Shown here in pieces: positions 1 to 7,796 of a stretch of DNA of 64,000 bases. Positions within the stretch are counted from its first letter, which is position 1. The number at the start of each line of letters is the position of its first letter. The notes under the pieces are model-generated. The model ran no database searches. It was not told the DNA's origin and worked only from the letters and a program-made list of their open reading frames with translations. The stretch is taken from contig JAZRKX010000027.1 in NCBI GenBank assembly GCA_045646525.1, forward strand, positions 1-64,000, read 5' to 3'. The translations under genes were made by a program, and so were the position numbers. This stretch comes from RGIG8748 sp045646525. GTDB lineage: Bacteria; Bacillota; Clostridia; UMGS1810.

Positions 1-111
1 CTCAGCGTCGCACCGTAGAGGGTGCTCGCTTTGGCGAGTGTTTTGCCATAAGTTCCACCAGACCATTCATTATCGCCTACGGCTCAATTCATGGGGTGTC
101 ACTCATCCCCG
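1..111. other. Window edge, no gene seen
   Basis: No open frame or RNA gene is supported here. A short stretch before the fold-back unit loosely recalls the GTGAC hairpins found beside the other copies of this repeat family, but the match is too weak to call. Confidence 0.4.
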
Positions 112-304
112 TCCGCTGTGAAATCTGCGGGGAAAGCAAAATAAAAGACCGTTCTTAACCGAACGCTGCGGAGGCGGCAATTTTTGCCGCTTGTCCTCGC
201 TAAACGGCAAACGCATAATGGAACTTATCTGTTGCGTTTGCCGTTTTCGGTTGAACGGACTTTTAATTTTTCTGCTTTCCTAATCCCGCATATTTCAATG
301 CGGA
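112..304 (+). repeat. Fold-back repeat unit, copy A
   Basis: This is one of five copies of a roughly 195-bp unit in the window. Its ends are 20-bp inverted repeats (TCCGCTGTGAAATCTGCGGG at the left, its near-complement ending ATTTCAATGCGGA at the right). Inside, a long imperfect stem beginning GGAAAGCAAAATAAAAG encloses two hairpins: GCGGCAA..TTGCCGC and AACGGCAAACGCA..TGCGTTTGCCGTT. The whole unit can therefore fold as a three-way junction. No open frame is conserved. The form resembles a MITE or REP-like element, but the family is not one I recognise. Confidence 0.8.
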
Positions 305-318
305 TAAAGAACAAGGTG

Positions 319-490
319 GTTTTGTGCTAAGGCACAAAACTAATTTGGTATAAATTAAAAAATGCGCCGGCGCGGAGCCGACGCACAAAAAACGTACAGC
401 TCTGATAGTTGCTAAACAAAATCCATTAACACAATACAGTAACAGAAATGGAGCATATACATTTTTTTACACATTGTTATCAAACTTTCG
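319..490 (-). other. Decayed copy of the ncRNA/small-ORF cassette
   Basis: On the minus strand this stretch matches the cassette at 26.4 and 46.0 kb but is broken. It keeps the 3' strand of stem P1 (plus-strand positions 411-423), the 3' pairing strand CTGTACG (393-399) and the terminator hairpin (363-385). The promoter, the 5' half of the RNA and the entire small protein gene are missing. The hairpin that normally overlaps the small gene's stop codon is still present at 319-340. It is best read as a deletion derivative. Confidence 0.7.
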
Positions 491-510
491 TATACCGCCA
501 CAATTTAATA

Positions 511-1527
511 TTAATTCATAGTGTTGGTATGCTCATTAAATGTCTCTGTAAATATATGAGAACCGTCATTTTTCTTTGTATCTGTATGATAGTAAAGGTA
601 GTTGTGGCTATCGGGATTTAATGCCGCCTTTATTGATGTGGTGCCGGGGTTGCATATAGGACCTGCAGGAAGTCCTGCGTACATATATGTGTTGTACGGG
701 GAGTCAAGATTTTTGATTCTCTCGGCTATAAAGGCACTTTTATCATTATCATACAATCCGTCAGTAGATGCATAGAGCACGGTAGCGTCTATCTGATACG
801 GCATATTTCTTGCGGTGCGGTTTTCTATAACACCTGCGATTACAGGGCGTTCGCTTTCAAGCTTTGCCTCTTTTTCTATCATGGATGCCTTTGTTATTAT
901 ATCAAACATATCCTTACTGTCTGTAGCCATGGAAAAATAGACTTCATCAAAGCGGGAGAGCATCCTGTTTATGATTTCGTGTGCAGAGCTGTCGGTATAG
1001 AATTCATAGGTGTCTGGGAAAAGGAAGCCCTGAAGAGCATGGTTATAATCCTTGTCCTTTGGGATTTCATTAAGAAAATCATAGTCATAGCTGTCGGAAA
1101 GTGCACTGAAAAATGCGTCCTTTGACACAAGAGACTTATCCTCGAGAGTTTGTGCCATCTGCTCTATGGAGTACCCCTCGGGAAATGTAATGGTTATGGT
1201 TTCCCGCACGGGTTTCTTTTCGGAGAGCTTTTGGCATATTTCCGTTATTGTCATTTTTGGTGAAAGGGTGTATGTACCGCTTGTAAGCTTACCGCTGTAC
1301 TCGCTTGTTTTTACCTTTAGCAAAAATACCATACTGCTTCGGATGATTCCATTTTCTTTAAGGAGTTTTCCTATACCAAAGGTAGATGTACCGTCTTGTA
1401 TGGTAACTAGCACTTCTCCCCCGTCTTTAGATACGGGAATATTGAGAAAATCCGCACCCATAGGGAAGACAAATACAAACACAAGTGCCAATGCAGCTAT
1501 TGAAATAATTATGCGTTTTATGTTCAT
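511..1527 (-). CDS. mltG: Endolytic transglycosylase MltG
   Basis: A membrane-anchored lytic transglycosylase that cuts nascent glycan strands within the chain during peptidoglycan synthesis outside the membrane. The 338-residue product has one N-terminal membrane segment (about residues 5-23), a LysM-like region and the YceG catalytic domain. The family's catalytic glutamate is visible in the ASMIEKEA motif, at about residue 218. The start at 1527 is preceded by AAAGGAT at good spacing. It lies downstream of the ABC ATPase gene, on the same strand but behind a terminator, so it is probably transcribed separately. Length and motifs are typical. Confidence 0.93.
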   Translation of the reverse strand: MNIKRIIISIAALALVFVFVFPMGADFLNIPVSKDGGEVLVTIQDGTSTFGIGKLLKENGIIRSSMVFLLKVKTSEYSGKLTSGTYTLSPKMTITEICQKLSEKKPVRETITITFPEGYSIEQMAQTLEDKSLVSKDAFFSALSDSYDYDFLNEIPKDKDYNHALQGFLFPDTYEFYTDSSAHEIINRMLSRFDEVYFSMATDSKDMFDIITKASMIEKEAKLESERPVIAGVIENRTARNMPYQIDATVLYASTDGLYDNDKSAFIAERIKNLDSPYNTYMYAGLPAGPICNPGTTSIKAALNPDSHNYLYYHTDTKKNDGSHIFTETFNEHTNTMN

Positions 1528-1548
1528 TGTGTTATCCTTTCGCTTAAT

Positions 1549-1577
1549 AAAAAAGGCAGCTTAAAAAAGCCGCCTTT
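1549..1577 (-). terminator. Terminator after the ABC ATPase gene
   Basis: Read on the minus strand, a GGCGGC/GCTGCC stem with one G-U pair is followed by six T residues. It lies 13 bases past the stop codon of the ABC ATPase gene. Confidence 0.75.
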
Positions 1578-1589
1578 AATATATTGAAA

Positions 1590-2696
1590 TTAGTTAAGAA
1601 TAACAGCTTCTGTTTCCTTATCGAAGATATGAATCTTGTTAAGGTCAAGGGCAATCTTGATGTTTGCCTGGGGAACTGCTGTTGTTCTGGGGTTAACTCT
1701 TGCAGTAAATCTTGTCTCGCCGATTAACAGGTAGAGGAATGTTTCAGCACCCATCATTTCTGTAACTTCTACATAAGCGTCGAGTACGCTTTCGGGAGAA
1801 GAATTGAGGAATGCTTCTTCATCGTGCATATCTTCGGGTCTGATACCGAGAACTACTTCCTTGCCTGCGCAGTCTGCAGCCTTAAGCTTAGCTACGATGC
1901 CTTCGGGGAGGCTTATGGTATTACCGTCGAATGTAAGAGATTCGCAGTTAGCACCAATTACACAGTCTGTGAAGTTCATCTGGGGGCTTCCGATAAAGCC
2001 TGCAACGAACATGTTTGTAGGCTTGTTGTAAAGACCGATAGGAGTATCTATCTGCTGGATAAAGCCGTCTTTCATAACAACGATTCTTGTACCCATTGTC
2101 ATAGCTTCTGTCTGGTCATGTGTAACATAGATAAATGTTGTCTGGAGTCTCTGATGGAGCTTGGAGATTTCTGTTCTCATCTGTACACGAAGCTTAGCAT
2201 CGAGGTTGGAGAGAGGTTCGTCCATAAGGAATACCTTAGGTTCTCTTACGATTGCACGACCAAGAGCAACACGCTGTCTCTGACCGCCGGAGAGAGCCTT
2301 CGGCTTTCTGTCGAGAAGGTGAGCTATGTCGAGAATCTTAGCAGCTTCATTAACTCTTCTGGATATTTCATCCTTTTTAATCTTTCTTAATTTAAGACCG
2401 AATGCCATGTTGTCAAATACGGTCATATGGGGATAGAGAGCGTAGTTCTGGAAAACCATTGCTATATCTCTGTCCTTGGGGGGAACGTCGTTCATAAGCT
2501 TGTCACCTATGTAGAGTTCACCGTCAGAGATTTCTTCGAGACCGGCAATCATTCTTAATGTTGTGGACTTACCGCAACCGGAAGGACCAACAAGAACGAT
2601 AAACTCCTTGTCTTCGATGTCAAGGCAGAAGTCGGAAACAGCAGTAACTCCGCCGTCATATCTCTTATAGATGTGTTGTAAGCTTAAACTTGCCAT
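1590..2696 (-). CDS. ugpC: UgpC/MsmX-type ABC transporter ATP-binding protein
   Basis: ATPase subunit of the CUT1 carbohydrate importers; family members such as MsmX and UgpC energise several sugar or glycerol-phosphate permeases. The 368-residue protein has Walker A GPSGCGKST (about residues 37-45), the signature LSGGQRQ, Walker B ending MDEP, and a C-terminal TOBE/MOP-type regulatory domain. The start at 2696 has an AGGAGG site. No permease or binding-protein gene lies beside it, which fits a shared ATPase serving distant importers. The substrate cannot be read from the sequence, so the symbol stands for the family only. Confidence 0.9.
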   Translation of the reverse strand: MASLSLQHIYKRYDGGVTAVSDFCLDIEDKEFIVLVGPSGCGKSTTLRMIAGLEEISDGELYIGDKLMNDVPPKDRDIAMVFQNYALYPHMTVFDNMAFGLKLRKIKKDEISRRVNEAAKILDIAHLLDRKPKALSGGQRQRVALGRAIVREPKVFLMDEPLSNLDAKLRVQMRTEISKLHQRLQTTFIYVTHDQTEAMTMGTRIVVMKDGFIQQIDTPIGLYNKPTNMFVAGFIGSPQMNFTDCVIGANCESLTFDGNTISLPEGIVAKLKAADCAGKEVVLGIRPEDMHDEEAFLNSSPESVLDAYVEVTEMMGAETFLYLLIGETRFTARVNPRTTAVPQANIKIALDLNKIHIFDKETEAVILN

Positions 2697-2739
2697 TACA
2701 ATAACCTCCTAAAGTATCATCTAAACAATTATTAACTGT

Positions 2740-2768
2740 ATTTTATCATATTTTTTGATTTGTGCCAA
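2740..2768 (-). promoter_or_regulatory. Sigma-A-type promoter of the ABC ATPase gene
   Basis: On the minus strand TTGGCA (2763-2768) and TAAAAT (2740-2745) are separated by 17 bases, about 45 bases upstream of the start codon. Confidence 0.6.
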
Positions 2769-2988
2769 TGGTTAAAATGACAAAATAAATCCCGCAAATT
2801 ATACAGATTGCATAAAATCTTCACTAATTTTTGATAAAAAGAGTTTTTCAGAATTGAAAATTAGAGTTTTTGCACAATTTGAACGGGCGATTTTGTAAAA
2901 ATGTATGATAAAATTGATATGTCGAAATTTGAGCCAAGATTAACAATGATAAAATTTGTTGTTTTTGCACAAACAAAATCTGTTTATT
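2769..2988. other. AT-rich gap with short direct repeats
   Basis: No gene fits here. TGATAAAA occurs three times (2832-2839, 2906-2913, 2947-2954), and its complement lies at 2741-2748. TTTTTGCACAA occurs twice (2867-2877 and 2962-2972). A near-match to a DnaA box (TGTGGATTA, 2989-2997) borders the gap. An AT-rich, repeat-bearing gap beside a strand switch could contribute to an unwinding region, but this is inference. Confidence 0.4.
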
Positions 2989-2994
2989 TGTGGA

Positions 2995-3696
2995 TTAATT
3001 TAGAGAATCTATCTCATCGTTGGTAAGCTCGCGTATTTTGCCGAGCGGGAGGGCTTCATCGAGCGGGAGTGAGCCCATTTTGACCCTTTTTAAGTAAACC
3101 ACCTTGTTATCTATTGCCTCCATCATTCGCTTTACCTGATGGAATTTGCCCTCTTGTATAGTAAGAAGACATTCGTTGGCCCTATCGGGGTCGATGTTTA
3201 AAGACGCACTCATGGTTTTGTAGCCGTCGTCTAATGTAACCCCGTCTTTAAATAACTGTATATCGCTTTTTTTAAGCTCTTTTTCACAACGCACAAAGTA
3301 GGTCTTGTCTACATGGCTTTTGGGCGAGAGCAATCTGTGGCAAAGACCGCCGTCATTTGTAAGAATAAGAAGTCCCTCGGTGTCTATATCCAGCCTTCCC
3401 ACGGGGAAGACTTCATAGTGTGCATACTCACAGGGCACAAGGTCGGTTACAACAGGAAGCTTCTTATCGTAAACCGCACTTACATATCCGCTTGGCTTAT
3501 TTAACATCAGATACACAAAGGGCTTATATATAATAGGTAGATTTTCGATTAAAATTTTATCATTTATCTCGTCTACCTTGTATGCGGCATCCTTTATCAC
3601 GGTGCCGTTTACCGTAACGGTACCCTCTTTTAGAATTTGTTTGATTTCCTTGCGGCTGCCTTTTCCGCTGTTTGAAAGAAATTTATCCAGACGCAT
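2995..3696 (-). CDS. RsuA/RluB-family rRNA pseudouridine synthase
   Basis: Converts a specific uridine of ribosomal RNA to pseudouridine. The 233-residue protein starts with an S4 RNA-binding domain (MRLDKFLSNSGKGSR), followed by the catalytic domain with the GRLDIDTEGLLILTNDG motif that holds the catalytic aspartate. The start at 3696 has a GAGGTGA site. The length fits RsuA (16S rRNA) better than the larger RluB, but target specificity cannot be settled from motifs. It is the last leftward gene before the strand switch. Confidence 0.88.
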   Translation of the reverse strand: MRLDKFLSNSGKGSRKEIKQILKEGTVTVNGTVIKDAAYKVDEINDKILIENLPIIYKPFVYLMLNKPSGYVSAVYDKKLPVVTDLVPCEYAHYEVFPVGRLDIDTEGLLILTNDGGLCHRLLSPKSHVDKTYFVRCEKELKKSDIQLFKDGVTLDDGYKTMSASLNIDPDRANECLLTIQEGKFHQVKRMMEAIDNKVVYLKRVKMGSLPLDEALPLGKIRELTNDEIDSLN

Positions 3697-3743
3697 TATG
3701 TCACCTCACATATATTATATATCTTAAAAAGAAGTATGTCAAA

Positions 3744-3752
3744 TGTGGATAA
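3744..3752 (-). promoter_or_regulatory. DnaA box (perfect TTATCCACA on the minus strand)
   Basis: An exact match to the bacterial DnaA box lies in the gap between the leftward pseudouridine synthase gene and rightward rpmH, where coding direction reverses. Only one further near-match is nearby (2989-2997), so this does not by itself define an origin. Confidence 0.5.
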
Positions 3753-3798
3753 AATACTCCAAAATACCCGAATTATAGGATAATACGAAAAATTTATG

Positions 3799-3827
3799 TT
3801 GACAAACATATCCGTTTGGTATATAAT
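3799..3827 (+). promoter_or_regulatory. Consensus promoter of the rpmH operon
   Basis: TTGACA (3799-3804), a 17-base spacer and TATAAT (3822-3827) form a perfect sigma-A promoter. A leader of about 130 bases separates it from rpmH. Confidence 0.9.
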
Positions 3828-3962
3828 TAGATGTGATTTTTAGTCGGCAGATTATTTTTGGCGGGACAGTGCATCCGCTTTGTACGCGGCGGAGCAGCCC
3901 TTGACAAGTGTTTTGGGAATCCCGACAGTTACAGCTGTACTTTGTAAGGAGGTGTAGAGTTA

Positions 3963-4097
3963 ATGAAAAGAACATTCCAGCCTAATGTAAGACACAGAAG
4001 CAAGGTTCACGGCTTCAGAGCAAGAATGAGCGACAGAAACGGCAGAAAGGTTTTAGCTCGCAGAAGATTAAAGGGTAGAAAAGTTTTATCCGCTTAA
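3963..4097 (+). CDS. rpmH: 50S ribosomal protein L34
   Basis: Structural protein of the large ribosomal subunit. The 44-residue product begins MKRTFQPNVRHR and is highly basic, as is typical for L34. The start at 3963 follows an AAGGAGGTG site at 3946-3954. It is the first gene of the conserved rpmH-rnpA-yidD-yidC-jag group and has a consensus promoter. In many Firmicutes dnaA lies directly opposite rpmH; here that position is occupied by a pseudouridine synthase gene instead. Confidence 0.97.
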   Translation: MKRTFQPNVRHRSKVHGFRARMSDRNGRKVLARRRLKGRKVLSA

Positions 4098-4140
4098 GAA
4101 AGTCAATTAACGATTGAATTTTCAATCCTACAAACTGTAG

Positions 4141-4197
4141 GGAACGGTCCAAGAAACTTTGTGTATGTGCAAAGCAGCCCTGACCGTTCCGTTTTTT
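4141..4197 (+). terminator. Nested hairpin with T-run between rpmH and rnpA
   Basis: GGAACGGTC (4141-4149) pairs perfectly with GACCGTTCC (4182-4190) and is followed by six T residues. A smaller CTTTG/CAAAG hairpin sits inside the loop. It is likely a partial terminator that lowers rnpA expression relative to rpmH. Confidence 0.65.
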
Positions 4198-4212
4198 GTA
4201 TAGGTGATGTAT

Positions 4213-4539
4213 ATGAGAGGAACTGTAAAGCTTAATCGGGAATTTACTTATGCGTACAGAAAAGGCAAGAAAATCGTTTCCGATTGCATGGTTTTCCATT
4301 ATTACAAGAACAAAAAGGGCAAAAACAGCCTTGGAATCACAGTGTCCAAGGCAGTTGGTAAGGCACACGACCGCAATCGTGCAAAGAGGCTTATTCGTGC
4401 TGCCTACAGAGAATGTATGCCTAAGACAGAGTGTGGCTACAATGTTATTATAGCCGCCAGGGCAGCTTTGGCGCATGTGCCGTATAGGAAGGCATTATCC
4501 GCCATGAAATATTGTATAGAAAAGTCTGATATTGTATGA
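4213..4539 (+). CDS. rnpA: Ribonuclease P protein component
   Basis: Protein cofactor of RNase P, which trims the 5' leader of precursor tRNAs. The product of about 108 residues carries the family signature RNRAKRLIRAAYRE (roughly residues 55-68). Three in-frame starts lie close together (GTG 4204, ATG 4207, ATG 4213); the last is chosen because AGGTGA at 4202-4207 would serve as its ribosome binding site and the resulting N-terminus, MRGTVKLNREFTYAY, fits the family. It overlaps yidD by 4 bases, implying translational coupling. Confidence 0.93.
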   Translation: MRGTVKLNREFTYAYRKGKKIVSDCMVFHYYKNKKGKNSLGITVSKAVGKAHDRNRAKRLIRAAYRECMPKTECGYNVIIAARAALAHVPYRKALSAMKYCIEKSDIV

Positions 4540-4745
4540 AAAGAGTTCTTATTTGCATAATTAAGTTCTACCGCAAGAGAATATCGCCCTTAAAGAAGCC
4601 TTGCTGCAGATTCTACCCCACCTGCTCGGACTATTCGATGCAGGCAGTAGAAAAATACGGAGCACTAAAGGGCTCATACCTGGCTTTAAAAAGAATTTTA
4701 AGATGCCATCCGTTTTGCGATGGCGGTTATGACCCGCTTAAATAG
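4536..4745 (+). CDS. yidD: Membrane protein insertion efficiency factor YidD
   Basis: A small peripheral membrane protein thought to assist YidC-dependent insertion. The 69-residue product shows the family pattern with conserved cysteines: CCRFYPTCSDY near residue 23, then RILRCHPFCDGGYDPL at the end. Its ATG overlaps the end of rnpA and yidC follows 9 bases later, so all three are in one operon. Confidence 0.95.
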   Translation: MKRVLICIIKFYRKRISPLKKPCCRFYPTCSDYSMQAVEKYGALKGSYLALKRILRCHPFCDGGYDPLK

Positions 4746-4754
4746 GAGGATGAA

Positions 4755-5702
4755 ATGAGCTATATTTATAAGGCGTTCGGTTTTATGCTGAACCTGATAT
4801 ACGGAATTGTAGAAAACTACGGTATAGCTATTATTTTACTTACATTAATTATCAAGATTATTCTTCTCCCGCTTACGCTAAAGCAGCAGAAGTCCATGAC
4901 AAAGACTCAAAAGATTCAGCCTAAGCTTCAGGAGATTATGGAAAAGTATAAATACGACAAGGAAAGACAGTCCCAGGAAACAATGAAGCTCTATAAAGAG
5001 TACGGTGTTAACCCCATGGGCGGATGCTTGCCGCTTCTTATACAGTTTCCTATACTTATTGCGTTTTATCAGGTTATCCAGAAGCCCGTGCAGTATGTAT
5101 TGGGCTACACAGCCAAAGAGGTTACAGCTCTGTTAAAGGCAGAGGGTATAAGCGAAAAGATTGCAGGCGCACAGATAGCCCTTGCCGAAAAGATGGGTGA
5201 GCTTGATTTTAATTTCTTCGGTCTTGACCTTGCCACAACTCCCTGGGAGGAATTAAAGGGTGTATTTGCAGGAACCGTAGGTCTTGTGGGACTTACCGCA
5301 CTTATAATACCCGTGCTCTCCTGCGTAACCACACTTCTTACAAGTAAGATTTCCACCATGATGAACGGCAAGAAAGAGGAAAAGAAAGAGAAAAAGGCTC
5401 CTCAGAGAGTGCTTTCTCCCGACCAGAAGACTGCAGGAAACGAAAATTCCGCAGAATCCATGACAAAGACCATGACATATGTTATGCCTGCCATGACCCT
5501 GTGGCTTACATTTACTTTCCCTGCCGCAATGGGTCTTTACTGGACAGTATCCAATGTATTGGGACTTTTGCAGAATGTAGTGCTCAATAAATACTACAAC
5601 ATAAAGCTCTCCAAAGAAATCGAGCTTAAGGACGAGGAGAGACAAAAGAAAATCGACGAAAAAATGAAAAGATATAATATGAAAAAGAAAAAAAGAGGTT
5701 AA
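4755..5702 (+). CDS. yidC: Membrane protein insertase YidC/SpoIIIJ
   Basis: Inserts and folds membrane proteins, alone or with Sec. The 315-residue product is the short Gram-positive form without the large periplasmic domain. The insertase core includes LLPLTLKQQKSM after the first segment and the conserved NPMGGCLPLLIQFPI loop; several further segments follow and the tail is Lys-rich (KKKKRG). The positive groove residue, an arginine in B. subtilis SpoIIIJ, appears to be lysine here (LIIKIILLPL). An acidic/basic insert with KEEKKEKK lies around residue 210. An AGGAGG site precedes the start. Confidence 0.95.
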   Translation: MSYIYKAFGFMLNLIYGIVENYGIAIILLTLIIKIILLPLTLKQQKSMTKTQKIQPKLQEIMEKYKYDKERQSQETMKLYKEYGVNPMGGCLPLLIQFPILIAFYQVIQKPVQYVLGYTAKEVTALLKAEGISEKIAGAQIALAEKMGELDFNFFGLDLATTPWEELKGVFAGTVGLVGLTALIIPVLSCVTTLLTSKISTMMNGKKEEKKEKKAPQRVLSPDQKTAGNENSAESMTKTMTYVMPAMTLWLTFTFPAAMGLYWTVSNVLGLLQNVVLNKYYNIKLSKEIELKDEERQKKIDEKMKRYNMKKKKRG

Positions 5703-5705
5703 GAG

Positions 5706-6329
5706 ATGTCAAACTTTATAGAAAAATCAGCCAAAACAAAAGAAGAGGCAATAGAGCTTGCACTTTGTGAACTCGGTCTTACAGAGGACGAGGTAGAAAT
5801 AGAGGTTATAGAAGAAGGCTCCAAGGGCTTTCTCGGTATAGGCGGCAAGGATGCCGTAGTTAAGGTAAGCTATGAAGAAAAGCTCGGCAAGAGAGCTGAA
5901 AACTTCCTCGGCGGAATCTTTTCCATATTGGGCGAAGAGGTAAGTGTGGATGTTAAAGAGGACGGCAAGGATATGGCCATAGAGCTTTCGGGCCCCGACA
6001 TGGGCATGGTAATCGGTAAAAGAGGCGAGACACTCGATGCACTTCAGCACCTTACAAGCCTTGTTGTAAACAGAGGCGACCTCGACTTTGTAAAGGTTTC
6101 CATAGATACCGAGAACTACCGCGAAAAGAGAGTAAAAGCTCTTGAATCCCTTGCAAATAAGCTTGCCGCAAAGGTAGTAAGAAGCGGCAGAAACACATCG
6201 CTTGAGCCTATGAACGCATACGAGAGAAGAATTATACACGCTACACTTCAGGACCACGACAAGGTTACTACATACAGTGTAGGACAGGGCGTAAGAAGAA
6301 AAGTAGTTATAGCATTAAAGAAGGATTAA
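5706..6329 (+). CDS. jag: RNA-binding protein Jag/KhpB
   Basis: A cytosolic RNA-binding protein that pairs with KhpA in other Firmicutes and affects cell elongation and division. The 207-residue protein shows the three expected parts. An N-terminal Jag_N domain contains GSKGFLGIGGKDA (about residue 40). A KH domain has the MGMVIGKRGETLDALQ loop. A C-terminal R3H domain contains YERRIIHATLQ. It starts 3 bases after yidC, which is the usual arrangement. Confidence 0.95.
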   Translation: MSNFIEKSAKTKEEAIELALCELGLTEDEVEIEVIEEGSKGFLGIGGKDAVVKVSYEEKLGKRAENFLGGIFSILGEEVSVDVKEDGKDMAIELSGPDMGMVIGKRGETLDALQHLTSLVVNRGDLDFVKVSIDTENYREKRVKALESLANKLAAKVVRSGRNTSLEPMNAYERRIIHATLQDHDKVTTYSVGQGVRRKVVIALKKD

Positions 6330-6346
6330 TTGATATTAAAGAAAAT

Positions 6347-6396
6347 GGTTGCCGATTGGCTTGCCGCAATAGTCGGTAGCTCGGCAGCCTTTTTTT
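6347..6396 (+). terminator. Terminator after jag
   Basis: GGTTGCCGA (6347-6355) pairs with TCGGCAGCC (6381-6389) with one G-U, followed by seven T residues. It separates the rpmH-jag group from mnmE and ends just before the mnmE ribosome binding site, so it may act as an attenuator. Confidence 0.75.
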
Positions 6397-6410
6397 GACG
6401 GAGGAAAAGT

Positions 6411-7787
6411 ATGATTTTTGACGATACAATAGCTGCAGTATCCACCCCCGCGGGTAAGGGAGGTATATCGGTAGTGCGTGTGAGCGGCTCCGATGCCGTG
6501 GAGATTGCAGACAAGGTCTTTAAAAATGAATACGGCAAAACTCTTAAAAATGCAAAAACACACACCATAACACACGGCTTTGCGGTAAGAAAGGATTCTT
6601 CCGTAATAGACGAGGTGCTGTGCTCGGTTATGCTTGCACCCCGCACCTATACGCGCGAGGATGTGGTGGAGATAAGCTGTCACGGCTCTCATATAAGCAC
6701 AAGGGAAATCCTTTCGGCACTTCTTACGGCAGGCGCGCGCCTTGCCCAGCCCGGCGAATTTACAAAGAGGGCGTTTTTAAACGGGCGCATGGATTTGTGC
6801 TCTGCCGAATCTGTAATAGATATCATAAATTCCGAGACGGATGAGTGTCACAGGGTATCTGTAAATCAGCTTAAAGGCACCCTTTCTGCCAAAATCAATG
6901 CCGTAAGGGAAAAGCTTCTTACATTAACGGCGCATCTTCAGGTGCTTATAGATTTTGCAGACGAGGATTTGGAGCCTCTTTCGGACGAGGAGTATTTAGG
7001 CGGATTAAAGAAATGCCTTGAGGAGACTAAAATACTTCTTAAGGGCGCAAACGACGGTGCGATAATTAAGGATGGCATAAACTGTGCCATAGCAGGTAAG
7101 CCAAATGTGGGTAAGTCCTCACTTTTAAATATGCTGTGCAAGGACGAAAAAGCCATAGTTACAGACATTGAGGGTACAACCCGCGATACCATAGAGGCAA
7201 GCGTTACTCTGGGCGGTGTAAGGCTCAATCTGTTTGACACCGCAGGCATAAGGGAAACAGACGACACCATAGAAAAAATCGGTGTAAGAAGAGCCATGGA
7301 TGTAATAGAGGATGCTGATTTGGTGCTGTTTGTAACAGATGCCAAAAGAGAAATGGACAAAAATGACTATGAGATAATAACAAATCTTGAAGGCATGACA
7401 AAAATCGCTCTTATAAATAAGTCAGAGGACGGAGTATGCTTTGATTATGAGTGGCTTAAGCAAGGTTTTGACGAAGTTATAGAATTTTCGGTAAAAACGG
7501 GCATGGGCTTTGATATATTGGAGGACACAATAAAGGATATGTACTTTGTCGGAGATATAGAAGAGACCGACAGAGCCATAATCACCAATGTGCGCCATAC
7601 GGATGCACTTATAAAGGCGGCATCTGCGCTGGAGAGCGCCATAGATGCAATCGAAAGCGGAATGGAGCTTAATATGACCTTTATAGACATAGAGGATGCC
7701 ATATCTGCCCTTGGTGAAATCACGGGTCAGACGGTAGCGGAAGAGATTGTGGACAGGATATTCCACAGCTTCTGCGTAGGAAAGTAG
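6411..7787 (+). CDS. mnmE: tRNA modification GTPase MnmE
   Basis: With MnmG it installs the aminomethyl-type modification on the wobble uridine of tRNAs. The 458-residue protein has the N-terminal tetrahydrofolate-binding domain (starting MIFDDTIAAVSTPAGKGG), a G domain with GKPNVGKSSLLN (about residue 225), DTAG and INKSE motifs, and a final CVGK motif whose cysteine is conserved in the family. A GGAGG site precedes the start. mnmG follows after 9 bases, so the partner genes are co-transcribed. Confidence 0.97.
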   Translation: MIFDDTIAAVSTPAGKGGISVVRVSGSDAVEIADKVFKNEYGKTLKNAKTHTITHGFAVRKDSSVIDEVLCSVMLAPRTYTREDVVEISCHGSHISTREILSALLTAGARLAQPGEFTKRAFLNGRMDLCSAESVIDIINSETDECHRVSVNQLKGTLSAKINAVREKLLTLTAHLQVLIDFADEDLEPLSDEEYLGGLKKCLEETKILLKGANDGAIIKDGINCAIAGKPNVGKSSLLNMLCKDEKAIVTDIEGTTRDTIEASVTLGGVRLNLFDTAGIRETDDTIEKIGVRRAMDVIEDADLVLFVTDAKREMDKNDYEIITNLEGMTKIALINKSEDGVCFDYEWLKQGFDEVIEFSVKTGMGFDILEDTIKDMYFVGDIEETDRAIITNVRHTDALIKAASALESAIDAIESGMELNMTFIDIEDAISALGEITGQTVAEEIVDRIFHSFCVGK

Positions 7788-7796
7788 GGTGAAAAT

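Noticed and set aside
112..304. CRISPR array or group II intron
   Set aside because: The five units are dispersed, 193-196 bp long and internally palindromic, with no spacers, no cas or reverse transcriptase genes.
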